Under the pieces are notes generated by a model. The model was given only the letters and a program-made list of their open reading frames with translations. It had not been told where the DNA came from and searched no databases. DNA of 64,000 nucleotides, taken from NCBI GenBank assembly GCA_021521415.1, contig JAIQDT010001934.1, forward strand, positions 186,001 to 250,000, given 5' to 3'. The first letter of the stretch is position 1. Every line of letters begins with the position of its first letter. Origin of the DNA: Bidens hawaiensis. Lineage: Eukaryota; Streptophyta; Magnoliopsida; Asterales; Asteraceae. Positions 46,538 to 57,700 of the stretch are shown here, one piece after another. Both the position numbers and the translations under genes were made by a program.

Positions 46538-46887
46538 CCAATAGTCACCCATACGAATAGCACAAGAATTCTCACCATCTCTTGTTTGTCTTTCACATCC
46601 AACATGGTTACAAAACCAAACCTGTTACCAAATCTATCCCGTTTCCTCGCAATATACAAGTCGAAAATCTCCCCATGTTGTCGAACGAAATCAGCCAAAT
46701 TGTTACCGCTGCACTTCTTCGGCAATTTTGAGACAAAAAACTTTGTTAAACGACCTTGAATCTTTTCCGGGATGGGTTTCCGTCGGCTGCCCATCGAGTT
46801 AATCTTTTCCGGGATGGGTTTCCTTGAATCATTAATATTTGATACAACACTAATAACACGATCATAACAAACTGAAAATTCATTCAT
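46538..46887 (-). pseudogene. LINE ORF1 N-terminal RRM part, unit 2
   Basis: The minus strand from 46,887 reads a start MNEFSVCYD and an RNA-recognition motif (KFFVSKLPKKC … RFGNRFGFVTM), as in plant LINE ORF1. A frameshift follows near 46,565; in the shifted frame the LINE reading runs GDYWL up to the CACTA edge and continues as RANVARF on the other side at 38,761. This joins the two LINE halves. The PIPEKI motif is duplicated at about 46,755-46,825. Confidence 0.82.
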
Positions 46888-47191
46888 ATTTTGAATTTTG
46901 AAACTATTTTGTTACTTTATGATTTACATTCATAAATCATATAATAAAAATATACACGGTAAGTCGGTAAGTTGTAATAAATTTAATTACTTACCTAAGA
47001 CATATATATGGTAAGTTCAAAATACACCGTCAAACAAATCAATATATCTTGATTTAATCTTCATCTCCGACTATAATCACATATTTTCATAACTACATAC
47101 AAGAATGGCGATCAAAAGATTACGTGAAGAACAATAAACCAAAACCTTGGTGAAAAGATTACATGAAGAACAACAAGAAACCAACACAACA

Positions 47192-48123
47192 ATGGCGGAT
47201 AGGCTTAAGGCATTACCAGAAGACCTACAGTTTCGAATTCTTTCATCTCTTGAAACAGAACAAGCGTTTAAAACCTCGTTGTTGTCGAAAACATGGTCTT
47301 CTAAATGGACTTATGTTCCTTTTCTCAAATTCAGTTCCTATAGGTTTAAAAAACTCAATGATTTCGATAAATTCGTTTACGCTGCGTCATCTTTTCGTCG
47401 GTCGACTCAGTTGGTTAAACTAAGCTTCACACGCAGTGGAATATGCAGTGCCAAGATCTTGAAAAAGGTTTTTGATTACGCGGTTAAGGAAGGTGTTGAA
47501 GAACTCGATGCAAATATTATCCGGGCTAGAAAAGACACGAGTTGGCCGAACATGTCGCTTGCTTCATGGGATTCGTTAAAAAGGTTGAAGCTTGACAGCC
47601 TCGAACCCATGTGTTGCTCGTTTTTTGGACCAAGATCTGGATCGTTCAAAAATCTAGCAAATTTGTATCTCAAAAGGGTGATAATTACGGATCTTGATCC
47701 GTTTTCAGGGTTTCCCGCGTTAAAGAAGTTAAAGTTGGTTTGTTGTCATCTTCAAACAGATGGAAACACTTTGAAGGTACACGCTCCGTGTCTTTTGGAG
47801 TTAACAATTGTGTACTACAGTAAATATGTCAACCGATGTAATCTTACCACTCCAAACCTTGAATACTTCGAGTTTCGGGGGAATAATTTCCCACGGTTTG
47901 AAGTTACACTCGGTCTCCCTGTTCTTGAAACGGCGATTATCAAGTACAATGGATTTTGCAAGAAACTTGAAGAGAGGACACTGTTTGATGATCTTATAAT
48001 GGTGTTTGAGGTTTTATGCAACGTGAAATCACTTACGATTTACTCATCTGTTGTTCATCTGCTCTCGTTGTTTCTAGCTGCCTGCATGTTGGTTTCCGTC
48101 AACACGTCACCACGGATCACCTA
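47192..48123 (+). pseudogene. F-box/LRR (FBD-type) protein, 3' truncated
   Basis: I prefer the ATG at 47,192 (MADRLKALPED), though an in-frame ATG exists at 47,147. The F-box spans about residues 5-50 (LPEDLQFRILSSLETEQAFKT … TWSSKW). Leucine-rich repeats follow (DSLKRLKLDSLEP, PALKKLKLVCCHL, PNLEYFEFRGNNF). Family members would recruit substrates to SCF ubiquitin ligases. The reading holds until LTIYSSVVHLLS at about 48,065, then goes into unrelated repeat sequence and stops at 48,121-48,123, so the FBD end is missing. No intron is seen. The equivalent in unit 1 is deleted. Confidence 0.75.
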
Positions 48124-48560
48124 AAAAAACTCCGAGGAAGACAATGGCAGGGTCGTTTTTAGCTTCCGCGGACCCGTGAAAAGCTCCAATCAAAACAATG
48201 ACGGGTCATTTATGGCTTCCGCGGTCATATCCTCTAGCTCCCGCGGATCACCTAAAAAACTCCGAGGAAGACAATGGCGGGTCGTTTTCAGCTTCCGTGG
48301 ACCCGTGAAAAACTCCAAACAAAACAATGGCGGGTCATTTATGGCTTCCGCGGTAATATCTTCTAGCTTCCGCGGATCAACAAAAAAGTTCCGTGCAAGT
48401 TCCGGCGGGTCACTTCCGCCACGCGGATCAAGTATAAAACTTAACCGGAACATTCGCGGGTCAATCGAAAGCCCTTGCAGGCAAACCGCGGATCACTTAC
48501 ATGTTCGAGAGGAATGAACTCCGAACAACCGCGTGTCAAACTCGGCTTCCGCAGGTCACA
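48106..48560. repeat. About 131-bp tandem repeat with GCGGATCA motifs
   Basis: Two and a half copies of an about 131-bp unit starting CGGATCACCTAAAAAACTCC, with internal repeats GGCGGGTCATTTATGGCTTC and CTTCCGCGGATCA. The right part degenerates into single GCGGGTCA motifs up to about 48,560. It probably belongs to the interior of the Tat-like relic to its right. Confidence 0.75.
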
Positions 48561-49839
48561 AAGAAAACTGATCACCGCGGGTAACTTGCGTTATCACTCC
48601 ATGGTGTTATGTCGTCCTCGTCATCTTCTCAAACACACAAATTCCAGTGAAGGCCTTAATTCAATTTGTACAAGCCGTCAGACATATTGATGGTGTAATC
48701 AAATTATTCGATGGGGAAGCGATAGGAGGCAAATGAAATCATTAAATATTCAAGCTAACACTCATTAGACATGATCCGTAGCATGTGGGAAGATTGGGAA
48801 TTAATTCCTAAAGTTTCACATCAACCCCTCCAGTTTTGAGACATTTTTTATGGTCTACAAAAACAAAACAAGGATGTCTCGCGCCAGAGGCGTGGAATCC
48901 TCTCAACAATGTAAGTGAATCTCTTCATATTTTAAACAATATACCGTTATAAAACGCGCGGAGACTCAAGTCATGTCTTGACACAATTTCCATTTTTATT
49001 AATAAACTAATATTGCATAATAGTTTATGAAATGAAATGGAGATGTCATAGACTTTACTAAAAAACGTGAGTATTACCAAATCTTTAAAACGATTATTAG
49101 TAAATAACGACTATGAGAAATTATTTAATCTCATGTAGTATATTAAATCAACAAATATCATTTTTGTCATGATATAAAAAGTTGTTCATACTCATCCGCG
49201 CATGTGATTGAAAACATTAATAACAAGTTTATTATTACAAGTTCAATGCTACTAACATTATTTAGCAGCAATGAACTGGGGGACTATCATGGTATATCAC
49301 CACTACATTAGCGCGGTGGAAGACATCCAAATATAAGGTTGGGCACACCTCATAATTCGCCCGAGGATGGAAGACATCCTATTATACCCGATGTGCGTGC
49401 CGAAAGTGACAAGCTTGTCATCTTTGGATGGAGGACGTCCAAATAACAGGCTAATTCCAACGCCACGGCTACAGGCTAACGCCAACGCCAGTGCTAACGG
49501 CTAAACGCCAACGCCAGCCCTAACGGCTAACGCCAAACATAAAGGTTTGGGACCCTTGTAAAAAAACCCACATGGCTACGCCCCAAATTGAGGACGAGAA
49601 CCTTATAATACACCCGTATGGCCACGTGTCATCTTATGATAAAAAGGCCCACGCGCCAAAATCGCCATCATGATTTAAAACCTTTTACAACCCGAAACAA
49701 AGTAGACGCACATGCAAAAAGGTCCATATAGAAAGCATTGGGTCAAAAAAACACTACTCCTCACTCCTGAGCATTCCTTATAAGTCTAACACTTCACCAA
49801 ACCGCTTGCACACCCAGGAGAAGCACTGGACTGGGGACT
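48561..49839 (+). mobile_element. Interior of a Tat-like relic, plus orientation
   Basis: No coding. It contains imperfect repeats (GGAAGACATCC…AATA at 49,315-49,450; CTAACGCCAACGCCA at 49,475-49,535) and ends in a PPT-like ACTGGACTGGGGACTTG directly before an LTR at 49,840. That layout parallels the complete element at 50,461-53,719. The left boundary is uncertain. Confidence 0.5.
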
Positions 49840-50292
49840 TGTAGGTGTAGGGTACGTCAAACCCGGTACGACCTTTTATTTATTACATAATATATTATGT
49901 TTATTACATTATTATTATTATTGTCTACTAATTATTATTGGGCCGGGGTTTGTGGAGGTAACCCCTAACCGGGCCTGGCCCAATAAAGGTTAGGGTTCAT
50001 GATGGTAGCCATGGAGTCCCTATATAAGGAGCCTTTATCATACATGAAAAGGGCCTTCTCTTGGACCCTTGGCTCGCACATATTTTTGTGTCTGTAAACA
50101 AGAGTTCATTCTCTTAGCAGTCACCTCCACTCCCCCACTTTTCTATGACAGATCTGAGCAACCGGAGAGGAAGATCAAGGCGTGTCGTATCAGCAGTTAA
50201 CCGTATCCTACCCTGTTGGCTCATCGGATCTAGGACCCGTTAAGGGGAGTAGATCCATGTTTCTTTAAGCATGAAGCATCTGTATTGTAAGC
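49840..50292 (+). repeat. Diverged Tat-like LTR, plus orientation
   Basis: Starts TGTAGGTGTAGGG and shares blocks with the reverse complement of the 404-bp LTR: TTTGTGGAGGTAACCC, CCCTATATAAGGAG (TATA box), GTCTGTAAACAAGAG and TTAGCAGTCACCTCCAC. Clearly older and longer. The 3' end is uncertain, before the HIPP stop codon at 50,327. No partner LTR is seen. Confidence 0.7.
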
Positions 50293-50460
50293 AACCGAAA
50301 TTCTCTTTGTTTTGATGAGTTAATTCTCACATGATAGAGCAAGCTGAGGGATCGTCGTTATAGCGGCCTTCGTATACATGATACGGCACACACATGGGCG
50401 GTTGTGTCTGACTCGCAACAGCACTGGCAGGAGCAGCCGGTTTCTTCTCCTCTACCGAAC

Positions 50461-50864
50461 TGTCGAAGCATGAAATGAATCTGACCTGATCCATGATGAT
50501 GTTTCCACGGATTTTCGAGATGAACGAACCACGTCTTGATCTTCTTCTTCGGCTGCTTGAGACCTGCAATGGTTTTTCGGGGGTGTGGAGGTGACTGCTA
50601 AGAAATCTAAAAGATCTCTTGTTTACAGACATAAAAAAGTGGTGGTGGCTCTTATTGAGCATGACCCCTTAATAAGGAGGTGGAGACCTCCTTATATAGA
50701 GAGTCTCATGGCCACCATCATGGTACCCTAATGGGCCTAGCCCAGTTAGGGTTACCTCTACAAAACCCCTCAGCCCAATAACATTGTATTAGTCCATATA
50801 ATAAAATAAGCCAAACATAATAAATTTAGGGTCGTAAAACCGGGTTTAGTACCATACCCCTACA
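50461..50864 (-). repeat. Tat-like 3' LTR, unit 2
   Basis: Plus strand TGTCGAAGCATG … CCCCTACA. It is complete here, and the unit 1 counterpart lacks its first 258 bp. Bases from 50,719 on are shared with unit 1. Confidence 0.93.
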
Positions 50865-51139
50865 AGCCCCCCAAGTCCAGCGTTGCTCCTGGGCGGTCAA
50901 GCGTCTAGGTGGAGCGCTGGACTTTATGAGGTGTGTTAGGTCATGGGGCGGTTTTTTCCCTTTTCTTTGGCCTTGTCTTTATTGTCTTTGAGTTTTGGGA
51001 GGTTTTCCTCATGATGGTGACATGTTGCGATCCTTATGATAATGATGGTGCCCTGTCATAAATAAGATATAGCACGCATCATAGTGGCGCGAGGCCTGAT
51101 AAAAGATGGAGTGCGCATCTCGATAATAATGTAACATAA

Positions 51140-51945
51140 CTTGCGCGCGAGGCAGCTTACGAGTTATGAGAATAATAAAGCCTGCGCGTAAGGCGACTTA
51201 CGAGCAATAAGAATAATAAAGCTGGCGCGAGTTGCGGCTTACGAGCTATAATAATAATGAAGCTTGCGCGCAAGGCGACTTATGAGCTGTAAGAAACACA
51301 AAGCTTGTGCGTGAGGCGACTTACGAGCTATAAGAATAATGAAGCTTGCGCGTGAGGCGACTTACGAGCTATAATAATAATGGAGCTTGCGCGAGTTGCG
51401 GCTTACGAGCTATGATAATAATGAAGCTTGCGCGTGAGGCGACTTACGAGCTATAATAATAATTGAGCTTGCGCGAGTTGCGGCTTACGAGCTATAAGAA
51501 TAATAAAGCTTGCGCGTAAGGCGACTTACGAGCTATAAGAATAATAAAAACTGCGCGCGAGGCGACTTACGAGTTATAAGAATAATAAAGCTTGCGCGCG
51601 AGACGACTTATGAGCTGTAATAATAATGAAGCTGGCGCGAGTTGCGGCTTACGAGCTATAATAATAATGAAGCTTGCGCGCGAGGTGACTTATGAGCTGT
51701 AAGAAACATAAAGCTTGCGCGTGAGGCGACTTACGAGCTATAAGAATAATGAAGCTTGCGCGTGAGGCGACTTACGAGCTATAATAATAATGGAGCTTGC
51801 GCGAGTTGCGGCTTACGAGCTATGATAATAATGAAGCTTGCGCGTGAGGCGACTTACGAGCTATAATAATAATTGAGCTTGCGCGAGTTGCGGCTTACAA
51901 GCTATAAGAATAATAAAGCTTGCGCGTGAGGCGACTTACGAGCTA
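51140..51945. repeat. About 41-bp tandem array, unit 2
   Basis: Same family as 14,247-15,093, about 20 copies, one fewer than in unit 1. Confidence 0.92.
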
Positions 51946-52197
51946 CTTTATGTCCCGCGCCACGCGCAGATGTTGCATGCGAGCGCGTAGACTTTGTGTC
52001 ATGCGCCAGGCGCAGATGTTGCATGCGCGTGCGCGTAGACTGTGATATGTGAGAGCATGTGATGCGTAAGCATATGTAATATGCGTGAGCATATGTGGTG
52101 CATGAGCATGTGATATGCGACTGCGCTCAAGCATCATGGTGGTGTGCATGTTGAACGGAGCGGAGCCGCGTTCGGTCTTGTATTCAGCGCGAAGCCG

Positions 52198-52817
52198 TAT
52201 GGGTTTATGAGGATTCCCAACCTTTAAGTTTGGCGCTTGACCTGATGGGTTTATGAGAATTCCCAACCTTTAAGCATGGCACGTAGCCATATGGGATATT
52301 ATGAGGATTCCCAACCTTTAAGCGTGGCGCGTAGCCATATGGGATATTATGAGGATTCCCAACCTTTAAGCATGGCGTGTAGCCATATGGGATATTATGA
52401 GGATTTCCAACCTTTAAGTATGGCGCGTAGCCATATGGGATATTATGAGGATTCCCAACCTTTAAGTATGGCGCGTAGCCATATGGGATATTATGAGGAT
52501 TCCCAACCTTTAAGTTTGGCGCGTAGCCATATGGGATATTATGAGGATTCCCAACCTTTAAGTTTGGCGCGTAGCCATATGGGATATTATGAGGATTCCC
52601 AACCTTTAAGTTTGGTGCGTAGCCATATGGGATATTATGAGGATTCCCAACCTTTAAGTTTGGCGCGTAGCCTGATGGGATATTATGAGGATTCCCAACC
52701 TTTAAATTTGGCGCGTAGCCATATGGGATATTATGAGGATTCCCAACCTTTAAGTTTGGCGCGTAGCCATATGGGATATTATGAGGATTCCCAACCTTTA
52801 AGTTTGGCGCGTAGCCT
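52198..52817. repeat. 48-bp tandem array, about 13 copies, unit 2
   Basis: Same family as 15,350-15,918 with one more unit. Again open on both strands: minus 52,205-52,957 (250 aa) and plus 52,276-52,848 (190 aa). Confidence 0.9.
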
Positions 52818-53297
52818 GATGCGCGCATGCACGGCGATAGAGTGGTGACTCGCGAGTGCGCGTGCATGGCGGAGGTCTCTTGCGCAAAACCCACATGGTG
52901 GTTTCCGCGGTGGCACATGCATGGCTGTGGAGTGAGAATCCGCGGGCGCGCGTACATGGCGGCGGAAATCTGATACTTTCTGGATCTGCAATTTAAGAGT
53001 TAGATCTGCAATTTTAAACCTAAAATCCAGGTCTGTAATCTAGATCTAGATCTGTAAATCAGATCTAGATAGATCTGAAGCTCGGAGCAGATTTAAAACC
53101 ATCACAGATCCGGAGACTTGACCATTCGAGTCAGGCAGTTTCTTTTCGCACAGATCTGGAAGCCTCTTTTAGATCTATGGATCTTTTTGAGCTTTAATAG
53201 AACAAGCCTTGAAGCCTTTTTCTGTAAACTTCCGGATCTGAATTTCCTGGGAGAGATCTGACAGCCGAGATGAAGATCGAAGGGTAGTTCGTTGCCG

Positions 53298-53314
53298 TCC
53301 CACGGATGGCGCCA
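53298..53314 (-). other. Primer-binding site of Tat-like element, unit 2
   Basis: Minus strand TGGCGCCATCCGTGGGA, one base from the LTR. Confidence 0.85.
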
Positions 53315-53315
53315 A

Positions 53316-53719
53316 TGTCGAAGCATGAAATGAATCTGACCTGATCCATGACGATGTTTCCACGGATTTTCGAGATGAACGAACCACGTCTTGATCTTCT
53401 TCTTCGGCTGCTTGAGACCTGCAATGGTTTTTCGGGGTGTGGAGGTGACTGCTAAGAAATCTAAAAGATCTCTTGTTTACAGACATAAAAAAGTGGTGGT
53501 GGCTCTTATTGAGCATGACCCCTTAATAAGGAGGTGGAGACCTCCTTATATAGAGAGTCTCATGGCCATCATCATGGTACCCTAATGGGCCTAGCCCAGT
53601 TAGGGTTACCTCCACAAAACCCCCTCAGCCCAATAACATTGTATTAGTCCATATAATAAAATAAGCCAAACATAATAAATTTAGGGTCGTAAAACCGGGT
53701 TTAGTACCATACCCCTACA
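53316..53719 (-). repeat. Tat-like 5' LTR, unit 2
   Basis: 404 bp with a minus-strand TATA box CTATATAAGG at about 53,548-53,557. It ends CCCCTACA before the CGAAC duplication. Confidence 0.93.
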
Positions 53720-54224
53720 CGAACCAACACTAACCAGCTCAGTGTAACCTAAACTTTTCCTTAACAACGTTGCTAATGCAACTGAGTCAATTCCTTCACC
53801 GGTTAATGCAATCTGATCTTTATTTGAACCAACGAAAGACATCGATTCCACACCTGTTTAGCCATTCGCAAATCTTGACTAGTTAACTTTTCAGATTATT
53901 TAAATCTAAACTAATATGTAAGGAAAATTAAGTAATATGTTTTGAACAACTTACCCGGGACACCAACAGCGATCTTCAGAGCCTTACGGCTTTTCTTCTC
54001 GTTGTTCACCGCCATCTTCACAACAATCTTTTGCTGCATAAGCAATCAGTGTACAAATTGAGGTCAAGAATGTTATAACCAAATTGAATAACTGAATAGG
54101 TTTCTACCTTGGCCATTTCTATGAACTTGATGATGATCTGATGCTAACACGTGTGTGTTTTGGATCGACTTGCTCACTCGAGTTATGAGGACTTGAAGAA
54201 CGTTAAGAATATCCAGTATTTATA

Positions 54225-55831
54225 GATGAATCCATGGCGTGGAGGCCATCCTAATGGAAAGCTTAACCAACGCGTAATACATATTATAACTAATCATTAT
54301 ACTTTATAAAAAGCTGAAGCATATTAGTTATAATTTATAGTATATGAATCGTACATTCATATTTAAAAAAAATTACATTAAAATATTTTGTTTGCCTTGG
54401 CATTACCTTTTTTGAATTCTTTATTATTAACCCCAGGACTTTCATAATTAAACTTTATAAAAGTTTGATTGACCAAAAAGTTTGTGAATTTATCATTGAC
54501 CCTTAAGACCTTTCTTTTCTGGCGTCTTTTCCTATAATAAGTGTTATATGGATTAAACTAATCCACTATTTTATTGGTCTAGTAAACCCACTCATATTTG
54601 TTCTAACTACAAACTGCCCAAGTTACATAATTTGGTCATGCTTTTATCACTGGAATAAGTTGTAAAACGCTTATAATGACTGCACACACATACACACATA
54701 TATATACACACGTAAATTTTCGATATTTGAAACTTCCATTATTTAGTTTGCGTAAAATAATGAGAGGAGATATATAACAATTTTCCTTTTTTTGGAAAGA
54801 CTGTTCATAGTTTTGATGATATTGACCACCACTTTGAAAGGTTGATAAGGTGTTACCATAATCAATTATTTTTTGAGATATAAACTTACCTAAAATCACA
54901 TAATATTAAGTCTGTTAGCTAAAACCACTTATTTATTTGCAAACCCACCAATTTCAGAAAAAAAACATATATACTATAAAGGAAACGATTGTTGAACGAT
55001 TTGAATGTGATTATGATGATTACGAAGTGGTGACGGTGATTCCTTTCATATATGGGCGCCAATGATGTTTTGGCAACCACAGCGTCGGTTTAACAAGGGG
55101 GTGCAACTTTGCGACACATCACTTAGTTTATATTTGCCAAATTACAAGTTTTGCCCAAACTACCTATTGATTACATTCTAGGCTAAGTGAGTTTTCTAAC
55201 AAAGTAACTAATCCCTAATGAATTAGCGAGATTGGGATTAACTAACACAATTGAGCTATGATACAATTCTACCAACGCTCCTAATTCATGGAGCAACTCA
55301 AACTATGTTCTCATGCATGCACCATGGTAGTGTTAATTTCAGTTTGCTTTGTTTGATTAAATTATTTCCCAATTCTAGGTAATGTGTCTTATTATTAGGA
55401 GAGTTGGTAGTTTCCTTAATTTGATTAGCCTGTAAATGGTTTGTTTGATTAAAATTCAAGGTAACGAAAATACAGTAAATTGGAAGCAAGGTGTCGTTCA
55501 CTTCTCTGATATATCGGGAGTGTTTGGTTACTACATAAGGCAGAATCTTGAGATTGACCATCTTAAATCGGTCTATAACACTTTAATAAACTAGTTTTAT
55601 CCCGGAATATTAGGTTGGGTTTCCTCGAACATGCTGGAAAACAAAATTTGAAATGACATTTCCAAAGGAAAGTAAGAGTAATAAATAAAGTTAATTGTGT
55701 TACATCACAATATTGACATGAAGCCTCATTTTATGTTTATGCAGACAAAATTATGTTACAATTACACAAATTCCGAATCAAATTACTTATAATAAGCTGG
55801 TTTGATCTCTCGTTGTATCAGTTGATGAATC
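54225..55831. other. Intergenic region between HIPP copies, unit 2
   Basis: Matches 17,328-18,934. No gene. A TATA box of gene a is at 54,218-54,224 just before it. Confidence 0.55.
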
Positions 55832-56387
55832 TCACATGATTGTGCAAGAGGGATCGTTGTTATAGGGGCCTTCGTATACATGATACGGCACACTGTAGTT
55901 ATAATGGTGAGTATAAATTGGTGGCAACACGGGCGCTTGTGTCTGACCTGTGGCAGCACTGGCAGGAGCAACAGGTTTCTTCTCCTCTACCGAACCAACA
56001 CTAACAAGCTCAGCGTAACCTACACTTTTCCTTAACAACGTTGCTAATTCAACTGAGTCGATTTTCTCACCGGTCAATGCAATCTGATCTTTATCTGAAC
56101 CAACGAAAGACACCGATTCCACACCTGTTTAGCCATTCACAAATCATGTCTAGTTAATTTTTCGGATGATTTAAATCTCACCTTATGTAAAGGAAGAATA
56201 AGTAATATGTTTTGAACATCTTACCCGGGACACCAACAGCGATCTTCAGAGCCTTACGGCTTTTCTTCTCGTTGTTCATTGCCATCTTCACAACAATCTT
56301 TTGCTGCATAAGCAATCAATTGTACAAATTGAGGTCAAGAATGTTATAACCAAATTGAATAACTGAACAAGTTTCTACCTTGGCCAT
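55832..56387 (-). CDS. HIPP-like HMA-domain protein, CaaX terminus (gene b, unit 2)
   Basis: Exons 56,379-56,387, 56,225-56,303 and 55,832-56,124 give 126 aa. Exon 3 reads identically to the unit 1 gene at 18,935-19,490, with the same splice sites and the CTIM prenylation motif. The metal CxxC is again absent. The TATA box at 56,512-56,519 is conserved. The duplication thus doubles the dose of this gene. Confidence is high for the structure, lower for any specific function. Confidence 0.9.
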
Positions 56388-56519
56388 TTCTATGAAAATT
56401 AATGATGATCTGATGCTAACAAATTTGTGTTTTGGATTGACTCGTTCTCTCGTGTTATGAGGACTTGGAGAAGGTGTTAAAAGAATGAGCAAGAATGTTA
56501 AGAATCTCCGGTATTTATA

Positions 56520-57184
56520 GATGAATCCATGGCGTGGAGGCTATTCAACTGGAAAGCTTTAACCAACGCGTAACAAATATAAAATTGCATATTCAACTTT
56601 ATAAAAAGCTCAAGCATATAATTAATATACTTTGTATCCCCTTTTGGGTTCTTTATTATTAACAAACGACTCACATCAACTTTACAAAGAATTTTGGGAG
56701 AACTTTCTTTTCTGGCGTCTTTTCCTTATATAAAATAATAACCAAATCTCAATATTGGTCTAGAAAACCTACCATATATATATATCACTTATCACATTAA
56801 ATGATAAGTGGTCATGTAGAGCACGAGCACAAAGTAAAAACAGATAGAATTATCACCTACGTGAAGGATTGCCAAACAATATCATACTATACAACTTTTA
56901 AGGAAGATTATGAATTGATATTTATTCGAGAGCTACACGAGTTAAATTGCGTCTAATTTAATCTAACGCTCACATTGGATGATCGACACGAAAATGAAAT
57001 TAAATATAAAGTGTTGACCATTGAGGCCTCTTATAGGAGCTGGTACCATCGCGTGGGTTCAATAACGGGATGTGACACATCTTTTAATTTGTCTTCGTTA
57101 AGTTACAACTTTTGAACGAACTACCTATTATTATATTCTAAGCACTGACTATGCTAATAAGTTATCTAAGTTTATGATTAAACT
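56520..57184. other. HIPP gene b upstream region, unit 2
   Basis: Matches 19,624-20,287 with a few substitutions. No gene. Confidence 0.5.
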
Positions 57185-57233
57185 TCAATACGGACAAAAG
57201 CGATAGCTGGATTCCAAACTATCGACATAATGC
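57185..57233 (-). pseudogene. NAC exon 1 relic, unit 2
   Basis: Same short NAC-like stretch as at 20,288-20,336. Confidence 0.5.
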
Positions 57234-57700
57234 TTTGGGTGCGGTTTGGATTGCAAGCAACGTCTTGAAACACAAAGGCTTGTTTAGCCACATTACGTGA
57301 CCATGAGGATACTTCCCACACATTAGGCTTCCCACTTTCCTTATTGCTAAACGAACAATATGTAGGGAAGGCTCCCAAGTAAAAAAGCATAAAATAACAA
57401 GAAAATCAAATATTCCACCCATCTGAAGAGAAACATTCTAAGGAATTGAAATAGATCAACACCCATTAAAAAAGTATTTATGACATAGGTATATCAACAA
57501 ATTAGATGCTGGTTATGCAAATGCATTTTCAAAATGAAGAAATACGTTTGGACAAATGATATCTTAAAACATGTTCATCAAGAAACCCCAATATCTTGAT
57601 CAAGGCCGAAGTATGGCTGTGTCTCTGAAGACGGATCTTCATTAGTACTATCTGGCCAAGTCACTAGAGTTGGATCTTCATGCGGAAAGTCTGTCAAGAA

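Larger units (their letters stand above)
50461..53719 (-). mobile_element. Complete non-autonomous Tat-like LTR element, unit 2
   Basis: 3,259 bp in minus orientation: LTRs 50,461-50,864 and 53,316-53,719 (both 404 bp, TG…CA), target duplication CGAAC at 50,456-50,460 and 53,720-53,724, PBS TGGCGCCATCCGTGGGA (minus) at 53,298-53,314, and PPT TTGGGGGGCT (minus) at about 50,865-50,874. The interior holds only minisatellite arrays, with no gag or pol. The two LTRs are nearly identical. The structure shows it can be mobilised in trans. Confidence 0.93.
50327..54116 (-). pseudogene. HIPP/HMA-like gene a, split by a transposon (unit 2)
   Basis: Exons: 54,108-54,116, 53,955-54,033, and exon 3 in two parts, 53,720-53,853 and 50,327-50,460, separated by the Tat-like element at 50,461-53,719. 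CGAAC is duplicated at the insertion point. Apart from the insertion the frame looks intact; the C-terminal part has a shortened Tyr-rich tail and ends in the CaaX motif CSIM. Like gene b, it lacks CxxC. The insertion puts stops into the coding exon, so the gene is disrupted unless the element were spliced out. Confidence 0.88.
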
